Shown here: positions 1-8,023 of the stretch, one piece after another | Numbering within the stretch: the first letter of the stretch is position 1 | Layout: each line of letters opens with the position of its first letter | Assembly: GCF_013376455.1 (NCBI RefSeq) | Contig: NZ_CP045504.1 | Coordinates: 248,001-312,000, forward strand | Direction: 5' to 3' | DNA: 64,000 bases | Source of the DNA: Desulfolutivibrio sulfodismutans DSM 3696 | GTDB lineage: Bacteria > Desulfobacterota > Desulfovibrionia > Desulfovibrionales > Desulfovibrionaceae | Notes under the pieces: generated by a model | Databases searched by the model: none | Seen by the model: only the letters and a program-made list of their open reading frames with translations | Told to the model about the DNA's origin: nothing | Program-made: the position numbers and the translations under genes

Positions 1-1
1 G

Positions 2-1204
2 ACGTTTATCGGCGTGCCCATCTCGCTGCACGGCAAGGTCATGGGTGTTTTGAACGTGGACCGGCTGTTCGGCGACGAGGTGAACTCCGAGGAGGACGTG
101 GCCTTTCTCAAGGTGGTGGCCACGCTGATCGCCCAATTTTTGAGCATCAACCAGCAGGTGGCGGCCCGGGTCGAGAATCTGCGCCGGGAAAACGTCTCGC
201 TCAAGTACCAGTTGTCCCAGGAATCGCGCGGGCTGTATATTGTCGGCAAGAGCCTGTCCATGCAGGAGGTGCAGCGCCAGATCCAGAAGGTGGCCCCGAC
301 GCGGGCCACGGTCCTGCTTCTGGGCGAATCCGGCACGGGCAAGACGCTTATCGGCCGCATCATCCACGACCTTTCCGACCGCAAGGGGTTTCCCTTCATC
401 AAGGTCAACTGTGCCTCCATTCCGGAAAACCTCCTGGAGTCGGAACTTTTCGGGTATGAGAAGGGGGCGTTCACCGGGGCGGATTCCGTCAAGCCCGGGC
501 GTTTCGAGGATGCCCACAAGGGCACCATCTTTCTCGATGAGATCGGGGAGCTGCCGCTGGGGCTTCAGGCCAAGCTTTTGCGGGTGCTCCAGGACCGGGA
601 GTTCGAACGCCTGGGCAGCAACAAGACAAGGCGCGTGGACGTGCGCATCCTGGCCGCCACCAACAAGGATCTGGGATTTTTGGCCGAGTCCGGGGCCTTC
701 CGGCCGGACCTGTATTACCGCCTAAACGTCTTTCCCCTGCGCGTGCCGCCGCTTCGCGACCGCAAGGAGGACATCCAGAGCCTTCTGATCCATTTTCTGA
801 CCAAGGTGTCCAAGGAGTATTCCCGCACCCTGTCCTTTTCCACCCAGGCCCTGGCCATGCTCACCCGCTACGACTGGCCGGGCAACGTGCGCGAGATGGA
901 GAACCTTGTGGAGCGGCTGGTGATCCTGGCCGAGGACGAGCATATCGGCACGGACCTGATCCTGCCGTTTCTGTCCGGTTCCCTGCGCGAGGAGGGGCCG
1001 GAGCTGACGGCGGAGCTTGAGACCGGGCCGTCGCTTGAGAACATGGAAAAGACCGTGGTCATCGAGGCCCTGCGCCGGGCCGGGGGCATCCAGCACCGGG
1101 CGGCCAGCGATCTGGGCATCACGCCCCGCCAGATGGGCTACCGGGTCAAGAAGTTTTCCCTGGAGGCCATGGTGGCCGTGCAGCGGGCCAAAGGGCGGGG
1201 ATAG
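2..1204 (+). CDS. nifA: NifA-type sigma-54-dependent activator (5' end outside window)
   Basis: The reading frame is open to the left edge, so the N-terminus is missing; GTG 14 is only the first start codon in view. What remains is the end of a GAF sensor domain (motif [17 protein letters not shown]), a linker, and a complete AAA+ sigma-54 interaction domain with Walker A GESGTGKT, the sigma-54 contact loop GAFTGA and Walker [12 protein letters not shown] Fis-type helix-turn-helix ends the protein, with the NifA-like signature [14 protein letters not shown]. The family activates nif promoters from upstream sites together with RpoN. The GAF + AAA + HTH order and the C-terminal signature favour NifA over other enhancer-binding proteins, but no nif structural gene is visible here. 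A sigma-54 promoter is present near 39.88 kb; whether this protein acts there is unknown. Confidence 0.88.
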   Translation, partial: TFIGVPISLHGKVMGVLNVDRLFGDEVNSEEDVAFLKVVATLIAQFLSINQQVAARVENLRRENVSLKYQLSQESRGLYIVGKSLSMQEVQRQIQKVAPTRATVLLLGESGTGKTLIGRIIHDLSDRKGFPFIKVNCASIPENLLESELFGYEKGAFTGADSVKPGRFEDAHKGTIFLDEIGELPLGLQAKLLRVLQDREFERLGSNKTRRVDVRILAATNKDLGFLAESGAFRPDLYYRLNVFPLRVPPLRDRKEDIQSLLIHFLTKVSKEYSRTLSFSTQALAMLTRYDWPGNVREMENLVERLVILAEDEHIGTDLILPFLSGSLREEGPELTAELETGPSLENMEKTVVIEALRRAGGIQHRAASDLGITPRQMGYRVKKFSLEAMVAVQRAKGRG

Positions 1205-1262
1205 TCCCGGCGGCACGCCGCCGCGCGGCATCCCTCGACGCCTCCGCCCCGCCCGGGCGGCG

Positions 1263-1598
1263 TTATTCCATCAAAAGCAGCAACGCCCCGGTCGGCACGG
1301 ATGCCGGGTCCGCCGGTTTGACGTTGCGAAAGACCGTGGCGCTGCCGGTTCCGGCGTAGATGACGTTCGGGTCGGCCGGGGACACGGCCAGGGCCGTGAT
1401 CACCCGGTTGCCCTGGCCCGTGGCCAGGGGCCCCGTGCCCTCCCACTCGCCGTAGGCGGCGTGCAGGACGCCGACCGCGCTTAAGAGCGCCGCCACGGCG
1501 GCGCAGACCAGCCAGAAAAGAACCACGCCGCGCGAGCGCAGGCCTTGGCGTCCCGGCCACAGGCCTTCGGGCGCGCATATCATGCCGGGGTGTGACAT
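1263..1598 (-). CDS. small membrane-anchored BNR-like protein (111 aa)
   Basis: The start ATG at 1598 is set by an AAGGAG box seven bases or so upstream. The protein has one N-terminal membrane segment (about residues 22-46, VVLFWLVCAAVAALLSAVG) followed by a short stretch resembling one BNR/sialidase-type repeat (ALAVSPADPNVIYAGTGSA). It then stops soon after. It lies 25 bp behind the larger EGF/BNR-repeat gene and shares its repeat type, so the two probably form an operon of envelope proteins. The single partial repeat suggests a shortened relative of a longer repeat protein. No catalytic residues are visible and the function is unknown. Confidence 0.6.
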   Translation of the reverse strand: MSHPGMICAPEGLWPGRQGLRSRGVVLFWLVCAAVAALLSAVGVLHAAYGEWEGTGPLATGQGNRVITALAVSPADPNVIYAGTGSATVFRNVKPADPASVPTGALLLLME

Positions 1599-1623
1599 CG
1601 TTTTCTCCTTCATTTCCAGAATC

Positions 1624-2553
1624 TTATTCTGGCAGGCCGGTGTTTTGCTCCGTCCACGAGGAGCAGTCGTTGCTGCTGGCGAAGACCCCGGCCCCGGTCC
1701 CGGCGAAAAGCTGTCCGGCCCCGGTGACGATGAGCGAGAGGACGTTCGGGGAATCAAGGCCCGTATCGGCGCAGGCATTCCAGGTCAGGCCGCTGTCCCG
1801 GCTGATGAACACCCCGCCGCCGTCGGTGGCGGCGAAAAGCGTCGCGGTGTCGCCCGGCTTGATGGCCAGGGCCGTCAACCGGGTGTCGGAGGGCTGCACG
1901 GTGGCCGCCGTCCACGTCGCGCCGCCGTCGGCGCTGGCATAGACCCCCGAACCGGCGATGGCGGCATACAGCGTGGAGGCCGCGACCGGATCGGCGGCGA
2001 TGGCCCGGACCGTAGCGCTTCCCGTGCCGCTCAGGCTCACAGGCAACGACGTGACGGCCAGGGTCAGTGTGGCGGGACGGCTGCCGACGGCGGTGGGCGA
2101 GAAACCGATGATAAGGGCGCATGACGTCGCCTGTGTGAACGTGGCGGGGCATGCGGAGGTGACGGTATAGTCGCCGCTGCCCTCGCCGGAAAGCGTGGCG
2201 GAAAGCCCGCCCGTGCCGGCCAGGACGGACAAGAGCAGGGATTGGCTCGTGGTGCTGCCCACGGCCACAGCGCCGAAATCGATGGCGGTCTTGTCCGGTT
2301 CCACGGGTTTGGACTCGCATTCCTTCCCGACGTATCCGGGGTCGCACACGCAGGTGTTGAACGCCGTGCATGTCCCATGCCCGGAGCAGCAGTCAGCGCC
2401 AGGGCAAACCTTGCCCCAGCAGACTACGGCCTCGGCCCGGCCGGTCCACAGACAGGCGAGGGCGAGCAGCACGGCCGCCAGGGCGGCCGGGCGCCGGGGG
2501 GCGATCCGCGCGTGGGACGCGGAAAGGGGGATGGCATGATGTTCACGACGCAT
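1624..2553 (-). CDS. secreted EGF-like / choice-of-anchor-D / BNR-repeat protein (309 aa)
   Basis: The start at 2553 (MRREHHAIPL) is chosen over an upstream ATG at 2586 because AAGGAG sits 7 nt before it. A signal peptide (hydrophobic core ALAAVLLALACLW) is followed by a Cys-rich EGF-like module (CCSGHGTC, then CVCDPGYVGKEC). Next comes a choice-of-anchor-D/HYDIN-like beta domain (IDFGAVAVGSTTSQSLLLS), then two or three BNR-type repeats with the SADGGATW and SRDSGLTW signatures. All of this points to an exported adhesin-like or envelope protein; the ligand is unknown. It is divergent from the gene at 2777 and followed after 25 bp by the small BNR protein. Confidence 0.72.
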   Translation of the reverse strand: MRREHHAIPLSASHARIAPRRPAALAAVLLALACLWTGRAEAVVCWGKVCPGADCCSGHGTCTAFNTCVCDPGYVGKECESKPVEPDKTAIDFGAVAVGSTTSQSLLLSVLAGTGGLSATLSGEGSGDYTVTSACPATFTQATSCALIIGFSPTAVGSRPATLTLAVTSLPVSLSGTGSATVRAIAADPVAASTLYAAIAGSGVYASADGGATWTAATVQPSDTRLTALAIKPGDTATLFAATDGGGVFISRDSGLTWNACADTGLDSPNVLSLIVTGAGQLFAGTGAGVFASSNDCSSWTEQNTGLPE

Positions 2554-2776
2554 GTTCAGGCTCCTTGTGTGCCGTTGCCGGTCCATTCTAAAGTCTATGC
2601 CCGGCGGACGCCGAAAAGAACAAGATGGTTTCCCTGGTTTTTTCGCCCCAGAAAAACCACAAATAACCCAGATAAATTCCGCCCGGCCCGCAAACCGCCC
2701 GGGCGCGCCCTGGACATGACCGGAAAAACCTGTCAGGCATGGCGGATACCGTCACCACGACTCACGGCAGCGCCTC

Positions 2777-3688
2777 ATGGACATTCCCTCCCGTTCCGGC
2801 AGACCCGCCAAGCCGCGCCACCCCGTGGCCGGGGGGCATCTGCGCCGCGCCTTGAAGATTCTCGGCAAGAACTGGCGCAAGAACACCGAAGACCCGGAGC
2901 ACGTCCTCAACTGGGAGGCCTGGACCGCCCAGGGACTGCCCCGGAGCACCACCACCATCGACGCGGACATCCGCCAGGGCGTCCCCGAGGAGCGCCTCGC
3001 CGCCTACGCCCGCTGCCTGGGGCTGTCGCCGGACGCGCTCCTGTCGCCGGACACGGATATGGCCGCCCTCCTGGGGGCCGCCCGCCGGGACCGGAAACCG
3101 GCCGCGCCCGTGGCGCCCCCAGGCCTCGGCCCCGCCTTCCGCGACGAATATCCGGCCTTCAATTCCCCGCGCTACCTGGAGCGGCTCTTTGCGCTGCTCG
3201 GCGGCGTGTACCGGGCCCACTACACGTTGCCCATCGCCGACTTCGTGAACCGCTGCGCCTTCCGGGTCCACGGCATCGCGGACGGCTGCCTCGCGGCCCG
3301 GGGGCTTTTTATGCGCTTTGGCCTGGACAATCCCTTCCAGGCCGCCATCTTTCGCTGGCACAACAACCTGCATGTGTCGTATCTGTGCGACAACAAAAAA
3401 GAACTCGGCCATTTCCTGCTCGTCGACCCCCTGCGCCACAATCTGGTGGCCCGGCGCGACCCCTTCTGGCTCAAGGGCCAGGGCGTCACCGACAGCGGCC
3501 TGGCCGACAACATGCCCGTGCCCTTCGCCTTCCGCATGCAAAAGCTCCCCGCCCCGGCCGAGGGCGGCCAGGGGGAACTCTGGGACCGGGAGTGCGCCGA
3601 CCTCAGGCTGCGGCCGAGCATCCTGCCCGGGGACGCGGAGTATGCGTCCCTGCGTGAGGAGGTTACCTCGCCGGACACGCTGTTGTGA
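2777..3688 (+). CDS. uncharacterised protein with HTH-like N-terminus (303 aa)
   Basis: I do not recognise this family. Residues 20-100 look like a degenerate XRE-type DNA-binding region (helices around RRALKILGKNWRKN and DIRQGVPEERLAAYARCLGLS). A linker rich in Pro and Ala follows, then a 190-residue globular domain with many aromatic residues and motifs such as FRWHNNLHVSYLCDNKKE and RDPFWLKGQGV. There is no signal peptide or membrane segment, so it is probably cytoplasmic. The ribosome-binding site is weak. It is divergent from the EGF/BNR gene and may regulate it, but nothing in the sequence proves that. Confidence 0.6.
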   Translation: MDIPSRSGRPAKPRHPVAGGHLRRALKILGKNWRKNTEDPEHVLNWEAWTAQGLPRSTTTIDADIRQGVPEERLAAYARCLGLSPDALLSPDTDMAALLGAARRDRKPAAPVAPPGLGPAFRDEYPAFNSPRYLERLFALLGGVYRAHYTLPIADFVNRCAFRVHGIADGCLAARGLFMRFGLDNPFQAAIFRWHNNLHVSYLCDNKKELGHFLLVDPLRHNLVARRDPFWLKGQGVTDSGLADNMPVPFAFRMQKLPAPAEGGQGELWDRECADLRLRPSILPGDAEYASLREEVTSPDTLL

Positions 3689-4102
3689 GACAAGGCCGCT
3701 GCAAAACGGGCCGGATAGCGGGGGCAGGACGGCCCGTAAAAATCCGCACAGGGAAATCGGACTGCCCCTGGAGGCGGAAGGGGAGTCCTGTGCGTTCGCG
3801 GCATTTCCGCCGTTTTGCCTCGCCGCCGGGAAACGCCTTTTGTGTTGCCGAAATCCCGCGATGCGGACGATGATGCGAAAGAAAGTTCTTCAAGCCGCGT
3901 AGCCCCTCGAGAATTCAGGGATACCCCCTGTTTGCCAAGATCATCCCCGGTTGGTTCATAAAAAGAGTTTCATGCGGAAAGCGCATGGGGTATGTGGGGT
4001 AGGAGTCCTTTCCGGGGGGAAAGGCGGGCTTTGTATTCGTCAGACCGTCTCATTCTGATGCATTGCGTGGCGGACACAAACATGTATGCGAAGGAGGAGG
4101 AC
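3689..4102. other. 414-bp intergenic region without a convincing gene
   Basis: Short open frames here have no ribosome-binding site and no protein-like composition. The only structure noticed is a weak inverted repeat, ACGGGCC (3706-3712) with GGCCCGT (3731-3737), just after the preceding stop codon. The right half becomes AT-richer toward the secreted-protein gene. Confidence 0.4.
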
Positions 4103-4621
4103 ATGAAGACGTTATCATGGGCAATCGGAATCCTGATAGTTTTTTTTGCTTCGTCGACATCTCTCGCACAAGTAAAAGTGCTAAGCGGAAATAATGAATT
4201 TCTGGGATATTATCATACGAGTCATTACGATTCCGGAGTCAATAGTTATATTGAAGTTTACAACCCAACATGGAATGCGGTCTTTGCTATTTCGCCGCAT
4301 TCGCTCGACATGTTTTGTGTGACTGGGGACATCATTCTGTTTTCCCAAATCAATTGCTTCGGAAATCTTTACATGAGATACAAGATCGTGCCATATGTTA
4401 TTTCAAATAACGGGAATTTTTATAGAACGACTGGAGATATGCAAATAATAACCGCAAGAAGCTCTTCAGCGAACGGAACGTGCACAAATATAAATGAAAA
4501 TGTGACTGTGCATCAGTTGGAAGTTGTTTCGCCTCCATCGTTCACGGAATATTTTTCAGGGCCTTTGAAGTTCAATAATGAATCAGGTATGAAGACTGTG
4601 GTTGTTCCATTAGGGAATTGA
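4103..4621 (+). CDS. AT-rich small secreted protein of unknown function (172 aa)
   Basis: ATG 4103 is preceded by a strong AAGGAGGAGG box (4091-4100), which sets the start rather than the longer in-frame ORF from 3992. The N-terminus is a classical signal peptide (MKTLSWAIGILIVFFASSTSLA, cut after SLA). The mature part of about 150 residues is rich in Asn, Ser, Thr and Tyr and has four Cys, consistent with a beta-rich exported protein. No family was recognised. Base composition is clearly AT-richer than all neighbours and the codon choice is different, which suggests recent horizontal acquisition. Confidence 0.65.
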   Translation: MKTLSWAIGILIVFFASSTSLAQVKVLSGNNEFLGYYHTSHYDSGVNSYIEVYNPTWNAVFAISPHSLDMFCVTGDIILFSQINCFGNLYMRYKIVPYVISNNGNFYRTTGDMQIITARSSSANGTCTNINENVTVHQLEVVSPPSFTEYFSGPLKFNNESGMKTVVVPLGN

Positions 4622-4812
4622 AAAGGCCGTTGCCTTCGAACGAAACGGTAAAATGGGGAGAGGCCCGAGCGGGGAGCGTTCCCCGTTTTCCGGAAGAGGC
4701 GGGAATGGCTTGGCGGACATGTCTCCAGGGAAAGCCTCGTCGCCTTGTGCAATCGGTATGTTGTCCCGTGCGGCGTTCGGCACTGTCCGTTACGGATTGG
4801 CAGGCAGAATCA

Positions 4813-4868
4813 TCTTGAATTTATGATTTGCATTCGCAAAAAGAGAATATTTTTTGGTGTGCGCCATA
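4813..4868. repeat. dispersed 55-bp element, copy A
   Basis: This segment (TCTTGAATTTATGATTTGCA, then CGCAAAAA and ATTTTTTGG, ending GCGCCATA) is closely similar along its whole length to 38718-38772. Both contain an A-run and a T-run that can pair weakly, and both end in CGCCA. It lies between the AT-rich secreted-protein gene and the alpha/beta hydrolase. It may be a terminator or a protein-binding site. Confidence 0.4.
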
Positions 4869-4967
4869 CGGGCAGGGGGATGAGGTGCGGACGCCGGACC
4901 TGGTCCGGAAGGCGCCGCATGGGGATTCAGCCGGTCCAGACAGGGGCCGCCAGGGGGGGGATGGGCC

Positions 4968-5945
4968 ATGGGACGCGCTGAAAGACCGCTTTTCGCACGC
5001 CTGACGCGCTACGCCGCCACGTTTTTCGCGTTGGCGCTTGTGGCCGGGCTCGTCTGCCGGGGGGCCGGTTGGGCGGAAACGGCCGAGCCCCAGCGCACTG
5101 TGGCCGCCGCCGACGGGACGCTCCTCGACGTGCGCGTCCTGGGCCAGGGGCCGCCGCTGCTGCTTCTGACCGGCTACGCCATGACCAGCGGGATGTGGGA
5201 TCAGGAGTTTGTCCGGGGACTTGCCGCCGGGCACACGGTGATCCTCATGGACAACCGGGGCATGGGGCCGTCGGCCCTGCCCCCCGGGGCGGAGATCTCC
5301 ATAGGCCGCATGGCCGACGACGCCGCAACCGTCCTGGAGGCCCTCGGCCTCGGACGGGCCGACGTGCTCGGCTGGTCCATGGGTGGCATGATCGCCCTGG
5401 AGTTGGCCCTGGCCCGGCCGGAGGCGGTCTGTTCGCTGGCGCTTATGTCCAGCGTGGCGGACATGGGGCTGCTTCTCCCGGCGCTAAACCGCATGGGGAC
5501 CATGGGCGGCGAGGAGATTCGCGGGGCCATGTTCCCGGCCGACTGGCTGGCCGCCCATCCCGGGGTGTGGGCCAGGGTGGTCCCCAGACCCCGGCCGCCG
5601 GACATGGCGGTGATTCAGGGGCAGGAGGCCGCCATGCGCCGCTGGCCGGGGGCCATGGGACGGCTCCTTGAGCTTCGCGGCCCGGTGCTTCTTTTGGCCG
5701 GGGGCGCGGACTGGGTCTGCCCGCCCGAGGCGCAACAGGCCATGTACGACCGTCTGGACGGCAGGACCGCTGCCCCGACGGTCCTTGCGATGGTGGGCCA
5801 GGGGTCGCATTGGATGATGCACCAGTTCCCGGACATGCTGGCCGGGATGGTGAACGGTTTCCTGGCCGCAGGCCGGGCCGGGCCGCCGGGTGAAGAGGCG
5901 CGCCCGTCCCCGCAGGCTGCTTGCAAAGGGCACGACGCCCGATGA
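4968..5945 (+). CDS. alpha/beta-fold hydrolase, probably exported (325 aa)
   Basis: An N-terminal hydrophobic segment (ATFFALALVAGLVCRGAGWA) looks like a signal peptide. The remainder is a complete alpha/beta-hydrolase fold: oxyanion strand PPLLLLTGYAMTSGMW, NRGMGPS, the nucleophile elbow GWSMGG (Ser nucleophile), an acidic residue in GGADWVCPPEA, and the catalytic His in GQGSHWMMHQF. The full Ser-Asp-His triad is therefore present. Substrate cannot be read from the sequence; relatives include esterases and haloperoxidase-like hydrolases. An upstream ATG at 4961 is out of frame. No obvious operon partner. Confidence 0.75.
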   Translation: MGRAERPLFARLTRYAATFFALALVAGLVCRGAGWAETAEPQRTVAAADGTLLDVRVLGQGPPLLLLTGYAMTSGMWDQEFVRGLAAGHTVILMDNRGMGPSALPPGAEISIGRMADDAATVLEALGLGRADVLGWSMGGMIALELALARPEAVCSLALMSSVADMGLLLPALNRMGTMGGEEIRGAMFPADWLAAHPGVWARVVPRPRPPDMAVIQGQEAAMRRWPGAMGRLLELRGPVLLLAGGADWVCPPEAQQAMYDRLDGRTAAPTVLAMVGQGSHWMMHQFPDMLAGMVNGFLAAGRAGPPGEEARPSPQAACKGHDAR

Positions 5946-6087
5946 CCAGCGATGCGCGCATGGGCCAGGACCGGCCCGAATCCGGCGCGGAGATGGACGA
6001 AGAGCGGATCTCCCGGCGGCAGGGCGAAATAAAGGGGCCGCTCACGGCGGTGCGGCAGCGGCCCCATGCGGATATCTCACGCGGGCG

Positions 6088-7776
6088 CTAGCCCCGGGCG
6101 AACTTGCGGTACTTGATGCGGTGCGGCACGTCGGCGTCGGAGCCGAGCCGGGCCTTGCGATCGGCGGCGTATTCCGAATAGTCGCCCTCGAAGAACACCA
6201 CCTTGCTGTCGCCCTCAAAGGCCAGGATGTGCGTGGCGATGCGGTCCAGAAACCAGCGGTCGTGGCTGATGACCATGGCCGACCCGGCAAAGCTCTCCAA
6301 GGCGTCTTCCAGGGCCCGCAGGGTGTTCACGTCCAGGTCGTTGGTGGGTTCGTCCAGAAGCAGCACGTTGGCCCCGGATTTTAAAAGCAGCGCCAGGTTG
6401 AGCCGGTTTTTCTCGCCGCCAGACAGCAGCTCGACCTTTTTTTGCTGGTCCTGGCCGGTGAAGTTGAACCGGGCCAGGTAGGCCCGGGAATTCACGTCCC
6501 GGTTGCCGAGGCGGATGGTGTCGTAGCCCTCGCTGACCACCTCGAACACGGTCTTGGCCGGATCAAGCGCCGCCCGGTTCTGGTCCACATGGGCCAGGGC
6601 CACGCTTTCGCCCACCTTGAATTCCCCGGCGTCCGGGGCGACCTCGCCGGTGATCATCCGAAAAAGGGTGGTCTTGCCCGCGCCGTTGGGACCGATGATG
6701 CCCACGATGGCCCCGCGCGGCACGGTAAAGGTCATGTCCTCAACCAAAAGCACATCCTCGTAGGCCTTGCTCACGCCCGTGGCCTCGATGACGTTTTTGC
6801 CCAGGCGCGGTCCTGGCGGGATGTAGATTTCCAGATCCTTGGAGCGTTTTTCGCCTTCCTGGCCCAAAAGGGACTCGTAGGCGTTGATGCGGGCCTTGCC
6901 CTTGGCGTGGCGGCCCTTGGGGGACATGCGGATCCACTCCAGTTCCCGGGCCAGGGTTTTCTGGCGCTCGCTCTCGGCCTTTTCCTCCTGCTTTAAGCGC
7001 TGTTCCTTCTGCTCCAGCCATGAGGAATAGTTGCCCTTCCAGGGGATGCCCCGGCCCCGGTCCAGCTCCAGAATCCAACCGGCCACGTTGTCCAGGAAAT
7101 AGCGGTCATGGGTCACGGCGATGACCGTGCCCGGATAGCTCTGGAGATGGTGCTCCATCCAGGCCACGGACTCGGCGTCCAGGTGGTTGGTGGGTTCGTC
7201 CAGAAGCAGGATGTCCGGCTGCTGCAAAAGCAGGCGGCACAGCGCCACCCGGCGGCGTTCGCCGCCCGAGATCTGGGACACCGGGGTGTCCGGCGGCGGG
7301 CAGCGCAGGGCGTCCATGGCCATGTCCAGCTTGCTGTCCAAGTCCCAGGCGTCCAGGGCGTCGAGCTTTTCCTGCACCTCGCCCTGGCGGGTGATGAGCT
7401 TGTCCATGGCCTCGTCGTCCATGGGCTCGGCGAAGGCGGCGTTGATCTCCTCGAATTCCTTCAAAAGCGCCACGGTCTCGGCCGCGCCTTCCTCCACCAC
7501 CTGGCGCACGGTCTTGGCGGAATCGACCAGGGGCTCCTGCTCCAGGAAGCCGATGGTGAACCCGGGGGAGACGTGGGTCTCGCCCTGGAAGTCCTTGTCC
7601 ACCCCGGCCAGGATTTTCAAAAGCGAGCTTTTGCCCGAGCCGTTGAGGCCCAGGACGCCGATCTTCGCGCCGTAGAAATAGGACAGGGAAATGTCTTTTA
7701 AAATGGGCTTTTTGTCGTGAAACTTGCTGACCCGAAGCATGGAATAAATGATCTTGTTGGGCTCGGTGACGGCCAT
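6088..7776 (-). CDS. ettA: energy-dependent translational throttle protein EttA (ABC-F ATPase)
   Basis: The start at 7776 (MAVTEPNKIIYSM) has AAGAGG upstream; the longer frame to 7929 is untranslated leader. At 562 aa it matches EttA length. It carries two ABC cassettes without membrane segments: cassette 1 has GLNGSGKSS, signature ISGGERRRVAL and DILLLDEPTNHLD; cassette 2 has GPNGAGKTT, LSGGEKNRLNLAL and NVLLLDEPTNDLD. Between them is the long charged P-site-tRNA interaction motif (around EQKEQRLKQEEKAESERQKT). EttA binds the ribosomal E site and gates entry into elongation according to the ADP/ATP ratio. It stands alone; a palindrome lies in its leader region. Confidence 0.93.
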   Translation of the reverse strand: MAVTEPNKIIYSMLRVSKFHDKKPILKDISLSYFYGAKIGVLGLNGSGKSSLLKILAGVDKDFQGETHVSPGFTIGFLEQEPLVDSAKTVRQVVEEGAAETVALLKEFEEINAAFAEPMDDEAMDKLITRQGEVQEKLDALDAWDLDSKLDMAMDALRCPPPDTPVSQISGGERRRVALCRLLLQQPDILLLDEPTNHLDAESVAWMEHHLQSYPGTVIAVTHDRYFLDNVAGWILELDRGRGIPWKGNYSSWLEQKEQRLKQEEKAESERQKTLARELEWIRMSPKGRHAKGKARINAYESLLGQEGEKRSKDLEIYIPPGPRLGKNVIEATGVSKAYEDVLLVEDMTFTVPRGAIVGIIGPNGAGKTTLFRMITGEVAPDAGEFKVGESVALAHVDQNRAALDPAKTVFEVVSEGYDTIRLGNRDVNSRAYLARFNFTGQDQQKKVELLSGGEKNRLNLALLLKSGANVLLLDEPTNDLDVNTLRALEDALESFAGSAMVISHDRWFLDRIATHILAFEGDSKVVFFEGDYSEYAADRKARLGSDADVPHRIKYRKFARG

Positions 7777-7892
7777 GCAAAAACCTCTTTTAGGGGGTAT
7801 TTCCGCCGCATCCGGCGGGAGTCGGCACTTTGTACCGGCCCGGGGGAGATTGTCAAATCCTCGGAAATTCTGTGCAGGCGCGTGGCCGACAG

Positions 7893-7912
7893 CCCCGGAC
7901 AGATGTCCGGGG
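7893..7912. promoter_or_regulatory. 20-bp palindrome between AOR and ettA
   Basis: CCCCGGACA (7893-7901) and TGTCCGGGG (7904-7912) form a perfect 9-bp inverted repeat with a 2-nt centre. It lies about 117 bp upstream of the ettA start and about 110 bp downstream of the AOR stop, both on the minus strand. The short centre favours a dimeric regulator site; no U-run follows on either strand, so it is a poor intrinsic terminator. Confidence 0.4.
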
Positions 7913-8023
7913 TGCGGCGGCATTGTCACATGGACGGTATTTTCGCAGGCGCGCGGTTCCGGGGGGAATGGATTCCGGAGGGGGAGCGCCCCGATGTTTT
8001 TTCGCAGGGGCGCGGCCCAGGCA

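Noticed and set aside
6042-7701. Several plus-strand frames over ettA
   Set aside because: Repetitive Gly/His/Val-rich antisense translations with no ribosome-binding sites; ettA is complete on the minus strand.
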